DNA of 64,000 nucleotides, taken from contig JBBHKE010001203.1 in NCBI GenBank assembly GCA_037447655.1, positions 1 to 64,000 of the forward strand, given 5' to 3'. The DNA comes from Zygnema cylindricum. Its lineage: Eukaryota; Streptophyta; Zygnematophyceae; Zygnematales; Zygnemataceae. Shown here piece by piece: positions 45,868 to 56,812 of the stretch (within the stretch, counting starts at the first letter, position 1; each line of letters opens with the position of its first letter). The translations under genes and the position numbers were made by a program. Under the pieces are notes generated by a model. The model did not search any database and was not told the DNA's origin. It worked only from the letters and a program-made list of their open reading frames with translations.

Positions 45868-46461
45868 TCACGGAAACTGTAGTTGCCGGAGTATGTCATA
45901 TGTTTCCTTGCGATACTCTTCAAACTCTTGGCGAAGGGGGTCGAGTTGATTTTGGAGCTGTTCACATCGGGTCTCAAGTAACGCGATGTGATGATCTGCA
46001 GCTGCCAACCGCCGCCGAGTGATTCGTTCCCGAACCTGATCTTCCCCTTCCTCAACCTCGAGTACTTCGGGTCGCGGCGGAACGTCCGCCGGTGTAGGCT
46101 CCTCGGGTGCCGGAATTCGGGGTTCTTTAGGTTCAGCCACTGGGGAAACTTCCTCCGCTTCTTCGTCCGGCGGTTCCCACCGAGGTACCTTCTGTAATTT
46201 AAAGGACACGTGTTTTCTTGCAGCTCGGGCCCGCTGCAAAGCATTCTTTCGAGGCAGCTTGAGTACCCGCACCTCAGGGGTGACCTCCGCTCTAGAGATG
46301 ATGTCGTGGAGGCGGACATCCCACGGGTGATAATGACGGAGTAACTCGGGAACATCAATCCTGTACCTGTAGTTGTCCTCTACCATTTCCACAAACGGTA
46401 AGGCGTGAGGGTTTAGCTGCATATAACCCTTATGATTATTTCCCAGGTCTTTTGTCCGCAT
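45868..46461 (-). CDS. Chromovirus extra ORF (acidic, coiled coil)
   Basis: Open frame of 197 aa between pol and the 3' LTR. The N-terminal half is basic/neutral (LNPHALPFVEMVED, ELLRHYHPWDVRLHD, RARAARKHVSF), the middle is proline/glutamate-rich (PPDEEAEEVSPVAEPKEP, ADVPPRPEVLEVEEG), and residues about 150-195 form a coiled coil (LLETRCEQLQNQL, LRQEFEEYRKE). I do not recognise a family. About 160 bp of it (45985-46145) is repeated at 46576-46735. Its intact frame next to a broken pol is notable. It could be an additional structural or gag-like protein of the element; that is inference only. Confidence 0.5.
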   Translation of the reverse strand: MRTKDLGNNHKGYMQLNPHALPFVEMVEDNYRYRIDVPELLRHYHPWDVRLHDIISRAEVTPEVRVLKLPRKNALQRARAARKHVSFKLQKVPRWEPPDEEAEEVSPVAEPKEPRIPAPEEPTPADVPPRPEVLEVEEGEDQVRERITRRRLAAADHHIALLETRCEQLQNQLDPLRQEFEEYRKETYDILRQLQFP

Positions 46462-46496
46462 GAAATTTCACGCTGGGTGTGACGAAACGTCGGCAG

Positions 46497-46574
46497 GAAT
46501 ACAGATAGACTGCCTCGACTTCTATATTTCTTTTCAGACCTAGAAAATACTAATAAAACCATTAGTTTCTACAG
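46497..46574 (-). repeat. Copia LTR scrap (first ~78 bp, A/B family)
   Basis: Minus-strand copy of only the LTR start: TGTAGAAAC at 46574, then ATTAGTATTTTCTAGGTC and GAGGCAGTCTATCTG. It begins precisely at the LTR terminus and lies between the two copies of the chromovirus segment. Confidence 0.8.
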
Positions 46575-46575
46575 T

Positions 46576-47229
46576 GACGATCCGCAGCTACCAATCGCCG
46601 CCGAGTGATTCGTTTCGAACCTGATCTTCCCCTTCCTCAACCTCAGGTACTTCGGGTTGCGGCGGAACGTCCGCTGGTGCAGGCTCCTTGGGTGTCAGAA
46701 TCCGGGGTTCTTCAGGTTCAGCCACTAGGGTATTGTGCCTCTGCCTTCTTTTCCGCGCTTTTAGACGACTGCTCGTCCGCGGTACTTTCCTTGTTTGGGC
46801 CCCGCATCACCTCTAGATCTGAGGCGCGCTCTTCAATTGGCGGAGGCGTTGGTTCTCGTTCTGGTTCCTCCGCCTTCGATAGCTCATGATCTTCTTTAAA
46901 TTCCTGATCACCTTCCCGGGTTGGAGTGTATTCAGGGTCCTGTGAGTTTTTTTGACCCCTCCCCTCCACTAGTCTCTGCCGGTCTTGCCTCGCTACTAGC
47001 ACTTTCCTCAGGTTCCGGCTCCACTTCTACTTCTCTTCGCCTGCTTGCTTCCACCATGGCCTCCGCCGCCCTTAACAATCTCTCGGGACGGTTCGGATCT
47101 CCTTCTCCTACCCGTACCAGTCTCCTCGTTTTCGGTGGTGGAGAGGACGACGACGCCATACACATTGCTAACCAGACAATTCCGGTAATTCCAGAAGCGA
47201 AGGTAAACTGATTGTGCGGAGAGAAGCAA
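46576..47229 (-). pseudogene. Chromovirus extra ORF, second copy (broken)
   Basis: Frames 47165-46932 (PPPKTRRLVRVGEGDPNRPE, REVEVEPEPEESASSEA) and 47002-46718 (EEPEREPTPPPIEERASDLE) followed by 46735-46600 (VAEPEEPRI, ADVPPQPEVPEVEEGEDQVR) form an acidic proline-rich ORF broken by two shifts. The last 160 bp duplicates part of the ORF at 45868-46461; the start does not. Confidence 0.5.
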
Positions 47230-47251
47230 TTTCCAAGCTGCCGAGACTAGG

Positions 47252-47863
47252 TTAGTCTTGAGGACGGATGGCGGCTTTATTCACCGAGGTTGAGGGTTTC
47301 ACTTTTGGACTTTGCGAAGCGTCGCAGCGTGCGAGGGTATCGCAGCGTCCATCATTTATAAAACTGCGCTGCTGCGGCGAAACCGAGGGTTCGTCGTTAC
47401 CCACATAGTGAAACACAATTGCGCCGTTGCGCTTTCCTGTCAGCGCAGCGGTGGTGCTGCGATCCTCTGACGTCATCGTAACCATGTTGCGCTGCGGTGG
47501 CTGCGCTGCTACAGCGCTGCGGTGTGGTAACATCGCCGCTGCGGTCCTTTGCCGCGTCCCCAAGATGATTGCGATGGTTGCGACACTGCGATTCGCTCCT
47601 TTGTTGCGGCGATTCGCTCCTTTGTTGCGGCCGCTGCGATTGCTCCTCCGGTAAAGCTGAGTGTCCGCACTCCGCTGAAACCGGCGCAGCAACTCCGGGG
47701 AATGTAGATCCCTCCCGTCCACCCAAGAGTCGTCCTCAGCACCGTATCCCTTCCAACGCACTAAGTATTGGGTGGAGTTGGAATTCCGAGAGTGGCGTGA
47801 CTGAAGGATCTCCTCCACCTCATACTCGTCCGAAGTTCCTTGAACGGGTGGTAAAGGAGTATG
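47252..47863 (-). pseudogene. Chromovirus chromodomain and tail
   Basis: In frame with integrase after one TGA stop (47866-47864). The chromodomain reads YEVEEILQSRHSR, TQYLVRWKGYGAEDDSWVD, LLRRFQ. In chromoviruses this module binds methylated histone H3 and guides integration into heterochromatin. The tail has an NKGANR duplication and no further known domain. Confidence 0.85.
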
Positions 47864-49825
47864 TCATCGTGGATTAGGGAACATTGAATCAGGATCGCGG
47901 AATGGTTTAAGAAGGGAAACATGGAAAACATTATGGATATGCCAGTCCGGCGGGATATCCAACTTGTAAGCCACGTCGCCCACAAGGGAAAGAATGGTGA
48001 ATGGGCGCGTGAACCTTGGTGCCAACTTCTTAGAGAGGGCACCCGGCAAGGAGAGGTTTGCCATATTAAGGCGAACCTTGTTCCCCACGCAGAAGACGGT
48101 TTCCTTCCGGTGGGCGTCGGCCTGCGCCTTTTGACGATCCTTAGCCATTTGGAGCGCCTTGGCCGCCTTTTCCAGGTTTCCTTGCAACGTTTTGGCAAAG
48201 TCCAGAGCTGCCGGTGTTTGGCAGTCCGCTACTAATAAGTTTTGGGGAAGAGTGGGTTGTCGTCCATTGAGGGAGAATGGCGTAGCATTTGTTGACGAGT
48301 GCACTGCACTGTTGTATGCTACCTCGATTGCCGTTAAATGGTCCACCCAATCCGTTTGGTGCACTGAGACATAAGCCCGCAACGCTTCCTCCAAAGTTCG
48401 ATTCACCCTTTCAGTCTGACCATCAGTTTGAGGGTGGTAGGCTGTGGACATGGCCAGCTGCGTGCCACATAACGCAAATAGATTTTGCCAAAAGTGGCTC
48501 ACGAATTTACGATCGCGGTCGCTGACGATTTTTTTTGGAAGTCCGTGATGGCGCAATATCTCCCCAAATAATAAGTCCGCGATATCTCGTGCAGTAGCTG
48601 TGGTGGACGTAGGTAGAAAATGTGCCATCTTCGTCAGGTAATCCACGACGACGAAGATTGAGTCGTAGCCCTCCTTCGTCCGGGGAAGGGCCACGATGAA
48701 ATCCATCGAGATCGCCTCCCAAGGAACAGATGGTATTGGAAGGGGTTGTAACAGACCTTGTTGCCCTGAATCCGATTTGTTCCTATTACACGAGTCACAC
48801 GTCCGGACATATTCTGCAATGTCTCGAGTCATGTTTGGCCAGTAATACGCCTCAGCGACACGTGCGGTTGTTTTATCCCGCCCAAAATGTCCACTGAGCG
48901 GCTCGTCGTGATTCATTTTAAGAATCGTGTGACAAAGTTCCGTATTTGTTGGCACATAAAGTCGTGTTGTCTTACTCGGTCTGTACCGCCACATACCATT
49001 GGCGGTTCGAACGAGTACCTTCCGTTTGATGAGTTCCTTTAGTGCATCATCGTCGTCGTAAGCGGCCTTTATTCGACTTAACCACTGTTCGTCCACCTGC
49101 ACCGTACTAGTGACTGTGATGAGTTTCGGATCTTGCGCTGCGGTCGATGCTGCGATGTTCTCCTTCACAGAGCTTACATTCCCATGCTGCGATGCTTGCG
49201 GTCGCTGCTCCGCTACCAGCGCAGCGACGTCGGGTCTTCTTGACAGCGCATCCGCCGGGTTCGTTTTGCCCGGCTTATATTCTATAACAAGTTCCGGACC
49301 GAAGGTCTGCAGAAACGTCATCCAGCGCACTTGTTTCTTGGACAACTTCGGCTGGGTTTGGAGATATTGTAAGGCGTGGTGATCCGTGATAACCGTGATC
49401 CGTTTCCCCTGAACGTAACACTTCCAAACCTCTAGCGCATTGATGATAGCTATTGTCTCTTTCTCATGGATGGCCCAGTTCAGCTCTGCTGCCTTTAGTT
49501 TTCGACTACCGTAGGCGATGGGATGAAGGCCTTTTCCTTGATCCTACATAAGGATCGCTCCAATAGCCGTATCGCTAGCGTCGATAATTATCGTCCAAGG
49601 TAAGTCCGGATCGGGAACAACTAACACAGGGGCGGTAACCAACCGCTCCTTTAGCGTGTTAAAAGCTGCCCCTTGCGCCGCTTTCCAATCATAGGGCACA
49701 TCATTCTTGAGCAATTCCGTGAGCAGTGCAGCGATTTTTGCGAAACCTTCGACAAAACGTCGATAATAGGAGCATAGTCCTTGAAAGCTCCGTAACTCCG
49801 TGATATTTGCCGGCTGCGGCCACTC
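47864..49825 (-). pseudogene. Chromovirus RNase H and integrase
   Basis: 49825-49346 carries RNase H (WTIIIDASDTAIGAIL, then TAG, then AYGSRKLKAAELNWAIHEKE, TVITDHHAL). 49345-47864 is a 493-aa open frame with the RNase H end (PGKTNPADALSRRPD), the H2C2 zinc finger (HTILKMNHDEPLSGHFG ... CDSCNRNK), the core (MDFIVALP, VSDRDRKFVSHFW, YHPQTDGQTERVNRTLEE: all three catalytic acids present) and the GNKVRLNMANL region. Ends at FPNPR. Confidence 0.9.
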
Positions 49826-50446
49826 CTAAACGGCCTTTGTCTTGTTTGGATCCACTGCGATTCCGTCCCGGCTCACCACATGGCCTAAAAAATCAATCTT
49901 CTCCTTGAAGAAATCACATTTACTTCTTTTTGCGTATAACTTATGCTCTCGAAGAACTTGTAGGTCCGTCCGTAAGTGCCTCATATGCTCTTCCTTCGTT
50001 CGGCTATACACCAATATGTCATCTAAGAAGACGATCACAAACGCGTCCAGATATTGCCGAAAGATGGAATTCATTAAATGCATAAAGGTCGCCGGTGCGT
50101 TAGTCAACCCGAACGGCATTTCCCGAAACTGGAAATGACCGTATCGAGTTCTGAACGCCGTCTTTTCCACATCCTCCTCGGCAATTCTGATCTGGTGGTA
50201 GCCGCTCGGCAAGTCTATTTTCGAAAAATATTTGGCACCTCGAAGTCGATCTAACAATTCGTCTATCCTCGGTAGGGGGTACGCATTCTTCACCGTTAAC
50301 TTGTTCAACGCTCGGTAGTCTACACACATACGGAAACCTCCATCTTTCTTGTTCACAAAGAGAACGGGGGCTCCATACGGTGACTTGCTTGGTTCGATTG
50401 CTCCGGTTTCGACCAACTCCGCGAGTTGCTTTTTCAATTCATCCAA
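49826..50446 (-). pseudogene. Chromovirus reverse transcriptase
   Basis: 206-aa open stretch with [62 protein letters not shown] and the catalytic [12 protein letters not shown], ending in TAG before EWPQPANITELRSF. Upstream a frameshift near 50460 separates it from protease. Confidence 0.9.
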
Positions 50447-50661
50447 CTCGGTTTAGCTCATCTTGTACATCCGATTAGCCGGGGTACTGCTCCAGGAATA
50501 AGCTCTATTCTATGGTCTACTTCGCGCTTCAGAGGTAATCCTTCGGGGAGCTTCGGGGGAAATACATCTGCGTACTCCTCGACAAGTTTTGTCACGACTT
50601 CCGGGGCCTCTTCGGAAGTCTTTCCAATGTCGTCACTTTCTTCGGAGTCGAAGTCGGGGTC

Positions 50662-51147
50662 CTACTTCTTCCATTCTTCCGGGATCTCCTCCTTCGCCTC
50701 CTCCATTGGCTGGACGACCGCCATACCAATCGTTTCCCCTTTCTTGAGTGCCCTCTTAAGCTGTAAGGCCGAAAGCAGGCGTCCCTCTTCCGCTCCCTTA
50801 CCAGCCGCTCCCGCTTTTACCTCGAACTCTTCTTCACCTTTCTTCACTCTCATGGCGCCACTTCTCCAATCAATTGTCGGATTTCATTTTTGCAGCCACG
50901 GTTTCCCCAAGATTACCTCATGGTCCCCAAGAGGTAATACATGAAGCGTGTCGTACCATCGGAATTTCCCAATGCCGACGCATAACCTCGGGGTACGATA
51001 GGTAATGGATAAGGAACTTCCGTCGGCCAATTGTACCGACTGATGATCATTTAGTACCACAAGAGGAAGTTTCAACCTTTTCACCGTCGCCTCGTTAATG
51101 AAGTTCCCCGATGCTCCGGAGTCCACCATGAAGTTAACTGCACTTAC
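50662..51147 (-). pseudogene. Chromovirus protease region
   Basis: In frame with gag: VDSGASGNFINE (aspartic protease active site, about 51129-51090), LADGSSLSI, VLPLGDHEVILGKPWL, then TGA (50886-50884) and an acidic/basic linker (KKGEEEFEVK) to TAG at 50662. The mature enzyme would work as a dimer to process gag-pol. Confidence 0.82.
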
Positions 51148-52146
51148 TCATATTTGACCCCGAAATATCAAAGGGTCTCCTCCTTCACCGGCTAACCTCA
51201 TAACGGTAGGTTTTCCTTTTTTGGGACCTTTCCGTTTTGAACACTCTCGAGCCATATGATCTGGAGAACCGCACTGGAAGCACAGGCCATTTTGCCTCCT
51301 CCGCTGGATTTCCTCGGGGGACAAGTCATTGGTCTTGGTCTTGGTGGTTTTCTTCTTTTTCTGCAGGACGTTGACCGCTCCCCTATCCTCATTAATTCCG
51401 CCGAGCTCCATGGGGGTTGGACCTTCGTCTCGTCGGTTTCCTCCGCTATTGCTTGACCCGTAGTGATAAGGTCTCCGGAGATTAAAGTCGACCGAATCGG
51501 TCCGCTCCGCAAACTGGATGATTGCTGAGAGAGGAGGAGTCGTGCTTTCCCGTGCAAGCCATTGTTCCACATCTCTACGAATAGACGACTTAAGCCCCTT
51601 CACGAAGCGATCCACGGCTTCATCCTCCGTCATCGTAGGTATTTGAACTTTACACTCCAAGAACCGCTGCGTAAACTCCATCACTGAAGTTCGTTGCTTC
51701 AATACTACAATCTTATCTCTCGCCGCCTTCATCGTGTTGACGGGCTGCCAAGTGTCGCGGAGAAGTTGAACGAAGAGCGCCCAGATGGTCGGTGACTCAT
51801 CGTCCTCTACCAATGTTCTCCACCAAGCCCCCGCTGCCCCTTTAAGAAGACCACCCGCGTAGTGAATCTTCTCACGATCCGATAGGCTAGGAAAATTCTC
51901 GAGATAGTTCGCCACGGAGAATAGCCATGAGTCAAGGTTCTTGTGTCTTGCAGGGTCAAACTCATCGGGAAGTCTTAATTTCGGTCTCTGGGAGTCTCTC
52001 TCTACGCCTCCATGAGGTCGCTCCCCTAGACGCGATTCCAAGGCTGTGACGATGTTACTCTGCTGCGCGTTCTGTAATCTCACACTTTCCAACTCTCTGA
52101 GAACTTGCGCCAACATTTCTGTAGTGGATACGCCGTGTCCATCCAT
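51148..52146 (-). CDS. Chromovirus gag
   Basis: 332-aa open frame starting 35 bp after the 5' LTR end. Contains the gypsy capsid core (LDSWLFSVANYLENFPSLSD, KGAAGAWWRTL, FTQRFLECKVQIP, AVDRFVKGLKSSIRRDVE) and a CCHC knuckle (CFQCGSPDHMAREC, about residue 295). It stops at TGA just before the protease, with the frame continuing open beyond, so the stop may be a late CGA-to-TGA change and not a natural gag terminator. Confidence 0.85.
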   Translation of the reverse strand: MDGHGVSTTEMLAQVLRELESVRLQNAQQSNIVTALESRLGERPHGGVERDSQRPKLRLPDEFDPARHKNLDSWLFSVANYLENFPSLSDREKIHYAGGLLKGAAGAWWRTLVEDDESPTIWALFVQLLRDTWQPVNTMKAARDKIVVLKQRTSVMEFTQRFLECKVQIPTMTEDEAVDRFVKGLKSSIRRDVEQWLARESTTPPLSAIIQFAERTDSVDFNLRRPYHYGSSNSGGNRRDEGPTPMELGGINEDRGAVNVLQKKKKTTKTKTNDLSPEEIQRRRQNGLCFQCGSPDHMARECSKRKGPKKGKPTVMRLAGEGGDPLIFRGQI

Positions 52147-52165
52147 GTTGTCGAGTCACGGGTAA

Positions 52166-52180
52166 CTGCTCCGATACAAG
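52166..52180 (-). other. Primer-binding site of the chromovirus
   Basis: Minus-strand CTTGTATCGGAGCAG next to the LTR end resembles TGGTATCAGAGC, complementary to the 3' end of initiator tRNA-Met, i.e. the ordinary priming mode, in contrast to the copia elements here. Confidence 0.6.
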
Positions 52181-52366
52181 TGTAAAAGAGGCAACCATAC
52201 ACCACAACACAGTGCACAGCGAAAAACACCAAGGATCTTCCCGTAGCAACAGCAGGAGCACAGAGAACTCACAGACAAGGTTGCGCTTTATTACTTGAAA
52301 GAGAGTACAAGGTTGCGCTGGCTGTGTAGGTCTACTTGAGGTGTCATTCACTAGGTCTTACTCGAC
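52181..52366 (-). repeat. Truncated 5' LTR of the chromovirus
   Basis: 186 bp matching 45325-45515 of the 3' LTR (e.g. GGATCTTCCCGTAGCAACAG), cut at ACTCGACTA where a DNA-element fragment begins. Confidence 0.88.
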
Positions 52367-52498
52367 TAAGATGACGCAAAATGTATTTGAGTTTTTGCCC
52401 ATTTTTCGTACGGCGTAATATTTTCAAGTAGAAAGTCCCATTTTCTGTGTAAACGACGGAAAAAAACCCTTACTTGAACACATGGGGACACGCCCTGA
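52367..52498. repeat. Fragment of a GGGTGT-ended DNA element
   Basis: Matches 24275-24415 (AAGATGACGCAAAATGTA, GACGGAAAAAAACCCTT) and ends ACACATGGGGACACGCCC, an inverted GGGTGT-type terminus followed by TGA. Confidence 0.5.
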
Positions 52499-52567
52499 TT
52501 CGAAAATGTGAAAGAGACATTTTGTCACGGATTTCATTGCACTGCCCATCCTTATTACCGTTATTAA

Positions 52568-53307
52568 GGGTGGCGTTCCATCAGACGAAAAGTGAGGTTG
52601 TTTACAGAAATCCGAACCTATCCGTACAACACCGTACTTCTTATTTTGTTTTTATACTCGAACAACATTACAGAGAATCTTGCCAATATTCTCCAAAGGT
52701 CTGGGAGGTAACAATGACCGTTGGATGTTTTTTCGCGAAGCATTCGCTTCGAAATTTTCTATAAATGGTGATGTACCTCGAGGAGGTACATCACCATTTA
52801 CAGAAAAAATTGAGCCGCGACACGTTGGATAATGAATGTACGTGTCACGACGGCAAACCAACGGAAATCGAAAAATTTCGCACATGATATATGCATTCAA
52901 AATTTCAACTGAAATCACGAAAGTGATCTCGTAACGAGATTTCGTCGCGCTATTTTTGTTACCGGCCATTCGTCACACTATTTGTGGAAGCGCTCATTCG
53001 TCACGCGAAAAAGCAGAAACCCTAAAAATAATGAGCTGGCATCTGACAAGCGTTTGCAAAGAGTACAAAATGTGTGTGGTACGATGCCCTGGTCCGCACG
53101 TACATGGTATGCAAATGACGATTTCGAGTTGAAGTTGGTCGGTGAAAAAAATATTTGACGATTTTCAATATACGATCTTATCTTACGTGGTACCACTCAT
53201 TTCAGAGCACGTGGATTACAGACTCTGCGCGATAGAACACCGTTCAAAGTGTAGCATTTTGTAATGTTGTTCGTACGATTACAGAATTTCTTGATGGAAC
53301 GCCACCC
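52568..53307. mobile_element. Harbinger/Tourist-like MITE
   Basis: 740 bp with perfect 16-bp inverted ends GGGTGGCGTTCCATCA and target-site duplication TAA (52565-52567 and 53308-53310). Ends beginning GGG and a TWA duplication fit the PIF/Harbinger superfamily. A smaller palindromic GATGTACCTCGAGGAGGTACATC lies inside at 52770-52791. No transposase. Confidence 0.88.
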
Positions 53308-53310
53308 TAA

Positions 53311-56300
53311 CAAGAATTTTGTCGCGGCTTTTTTTGGCCAAAAATGATGAAGTACAGTTGTGTTATTAACATTTCAATAGAGCTAATATAAAAAGTTTTC
53401 ACTTAGGGTTAGCCACTCTATATTATGTTCGTAAAAACTAGCGTTACATACGAGAAGTCTTTTTTCATAAAAGTGCGTCCACGTGACATTTTATTTCTAC
53501 GACGCTAAGTGCGTTTCGCATGTAAATTAACTTTAAACAGTTGGTGGCCGCTGGAAATAGCGTGAACATTGATTAATATAAACCATAAAATAGCTTAAAC
53601 TGACCTAAAATACTTTTATATTTTACTCTCATTTGCATGTTTAGCACGTCATCTGGCATGCTGTCATGGTATTGCATTTTCACTTTGTTAAAGTCGAAGA
53701 CAAATTGACTTTAAGTGCAAAAAATGGTGTTAATGGTATATTTTTAATTCGACACCTATACACAAAATAGCGCGAATAACACTAAGTTAGCGTTGACACT
53801 AATTTTTTTTTCACTCTAATAACTTTAGCGGGTGTGCGATCAAACTCAGAGTAGTTAGCACATCTAATGGCAAGAAAAGAAAGGTAATTCTTAAATAACA
53901 GTAACCGTGGGTGGTTGGGCATGTAGTAATGCAAATTTTTTGGTCAGGTATTCCACTTCCAGTTTAATCTTTGCCATCCAATTACTTTGTTCCCATGCGG
54001 TCATATGGGTTACCATACTATTTTCTTAATGAAATCTTTTCTATATTTTTAAATGGTCAGTTGTTCTTGTTTTTATGTTGAAAGGTACGAAAGCATGAAA
54101 CGCCCAAGAAACCTTGTAGGTGACGTAATAACCCGTGACGTAAAAGGCAATGGTATAATTAGATGAAACTGAGTCCACCCAACAGATATGCGATGTTATT
54201 CTGCCGCGTGGGACATAAAATCAATAAACGTCGGTGAATGCCACCAAAGGCACATGTGAAATGGACCCTCGTATCCTCCGGTCTCAAGATTTAACACTTA
54301 CAATAGCTTGTAAAGGCTTAATCCAACATTTGTGTCTCCATAAACAGATCGCGAATCTTTCGGAATCTAAGGTATCCAAGTTTTGTGCGTATAATTCCAG
54401 AAGAATCTTATTGTACTTTGATCTACGCCAGTGTGGACGGTTATGGTAACGTCCTGTCTACTAATCACAAAGGTGCATCTTTTTTTGCATCAACATTTAA
54501 TTCCGTGCATACATGACTGTGTATGCTCAAACCACTACAAATGAGCAATTCAAATATGACATTTCGTTAACGACAATGTCAGAATAGGTGAAAAATGTGT
54601 ATTCATGATTAAAATGTTTTTTCTTTGGAGACACAATTCAAAGACGAGGTTAGGTTCGGCTGGTATTGCACAAATATAGAGGTGAGACCAGCTATTTGAC
54701 GTTGGAATTTTCAATTCACACCCAAGATGTAAAGGAGGATTTTGAATCCACTAAAATATATTGACAACACTTTCGAATTTTGCCACGTGGCGTGCTTCAA
54801 AATAAACGAAACAAAATTGAGTTACCGTTCCACAAAATATTTACTTAGAACCTTAGGAACCAATTTCTCCACAACTATGTCTCAAAATGGGCCAAACTAC
54901 ATAGAGCCCTCATTCCAAGAAGAAGTAGATTTCCACCATACCAAAGAAGTTATAATTTGGAACCTAATATGGACCCTAATTTGGAAACCTAATTCTGCAC
55001 TGATTTATGCGGTCCCGATATTCCTATGTCTTTATGTCAACAAAGGACAAAGTTTGCCGCAAATGGTAGGACTTACACATAGAGACTCAACATTATTGAG
55101 TGCCGCAAACCATTCATGGGATCGTCCGAATGCAAACAGATTTTCTTTTGTGAAAGGAAGTGGGTGTATAGTCTACGACAAGACAATCATTGAATATAAT
55201 CTTCTTACACAACGAACAAAAACCCATGGTTCGTCAGAAGGGGCGAATGAAAGAAAAGACGAAAACTCTGTCAGAACCATCAAAGAGAGAGTTACCAATT
55301 AGTGAAGACTTGCCTAGTTTGGCGTTTATAAACAGCAACGTACTTTTTAAAGACAATGAGCACAAAAACAACCAACAAAAAGTGAACCCAAAACGAAAAC
55401 TACCTACGAAACCTCGGTATAGCTAAACGCACCCAAATGTATGACAATTTCTTTTGAAATTGACTGCCAATGGTGGTGACTATGGTTTACAAAGTAATGA
55501 AAGAGGAATGAGGAAAAACGTGAACAAAGAAAATGGGTCTTTTTTCTGATTTGTAATTGAAGTAATTACGAGGGAAGATGCACATGATAATAAGGGAAAG
55601 GGAGACGGTGAAACAAAGGACTAGAAATAAAAAGAAAGTTGCCATTTTTCTTTCCCGATGCATAGAGATTATGATTATCATATGTAAAGGTCTACCCAAC
55701 TATTAGAAGGTCAAGATGTAAGGAAAAGAATAGGATATCGATTTGCCTGAGTGATTTAGGGAGGGGAAAGGTGAACAAAAAAACGTCGATCTTCCAGAGT
55801 CTACCCGAAACTGACATTCAAAAGAGGGCGAGAAAGGGAGAAGAGGGAAGACATGTCAATCTACCCAACCGTAGCAAAAGGGGGACAGGGGGAAAGGGGG
55901 GGAGGTAGGGAGAGAGGGTAATGTTGATAGATTAAAAAAACAAAAACTCACCTTGGAAAAACGAAACTCAATTACATTCCTTATGCCAAATTTTTGACAT
56001 GAGCCTGAGGCACTTCAGTTTAGGAGGTGCAACTCATTTCAATCACTTTTCTTTTTCTCCAAGTTATTAAAAAAAGGAGAAAAAAGAAGGAATAACTTAT
56101 CTTTCCTTATCAATGAAAATTCCACCCAAGTTTGAACACCTCAACAACATCCCCTCCTTTTCACAATATTACCACTTTCAGTTGCATGGTTTACCATTTT
56201 CTTTTTTGGAAAATCCAAAACTTTTTGCGCATATCTTTCTCTCTTTTACTCTCACCTACTTCTTCTCCCTTCCTCTCTCCCCGTCAACTACGTTTGCGTC

Positions 56301-56812
56301 CTCACAAGGTTAAACTATTTCACATAGTTAGAGAAAAAAAAAGTTATAATGAACCATCCTACAAGATGTTTTCTACTTTATCCTCCCCGTTCGGTACCTC
56401 TTCTTTTGCCCATTCCCCCCTCCTTTCTTTTTTGCTCCACATAGTTTTTGCTTCCGCATTCAATTTTTTTTAACTTGACATCGGTTTTGAACTAAAACAT
56501 TACCTTGTAACCATTCAAAAATATTTATTAAACCTAAATAGACAACCTACTAGGGTTGTAAACAAACAGCTTCTTACATAAACCCATTTTTCTTTCTCTC
56601 TTTTTCTTAATTTCTTCAACGGAACAAATTCCCAAATTTTCAATTCCCCCCGGATTCCTTAAAAAGAAATGTAAAATTCCATTTGACTATATGAAAAATA
56701 AAACGTCATAAATAGTGAATTGGTGATAAGTGTTCATTAATCAAAGTGCGAGAAAAAGAAAGGTGGGGAGGGAGAGAGAAAAACAATGAAACGGTCGGGA
56801 CATACACACTAA
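53311..56812. other. Intergenic, AT-rich, no supported gene
   Basis: Includes a 186-codon open frame at 54742-55302 (plus) that I do not recognise and that has no promoter or splice context; it is probably chance. 55860-55920 is G-rich, 56040-56470 pyrimidine-rich. Confidence 0.5.

Larger units (their letters stand above)
45325..52366 (-). mobile_element. Ty3/gypsy chromovirus
   Basis: Minus-strand element: truncated 5' LTR 52181-52366, primer-binding site, gag 52146, protease, reverse transcriptase, RNase H, integrase, chromodomain (47818), further ORFs, and 3' LTR 45325-45822. RT before integrase plus a C-terminal chromodomain identifies a chromovirus. The 5' LTR is cut after 186 bp and joins a DNA-transposon fragment. 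A 160-bp segment is present twice around a copia LTR scrap (46497-46574). Pol keeps one frame over long distances but has several in-frame stops. Confidence 0.9.

Noticed and set aside
54742-55302. 186-codon open frame in intergenic DNA
   Set aside because: No recognisable domain, no promoter or splice context and AT-rich composition; kept only as a remark in the intergenic entry.
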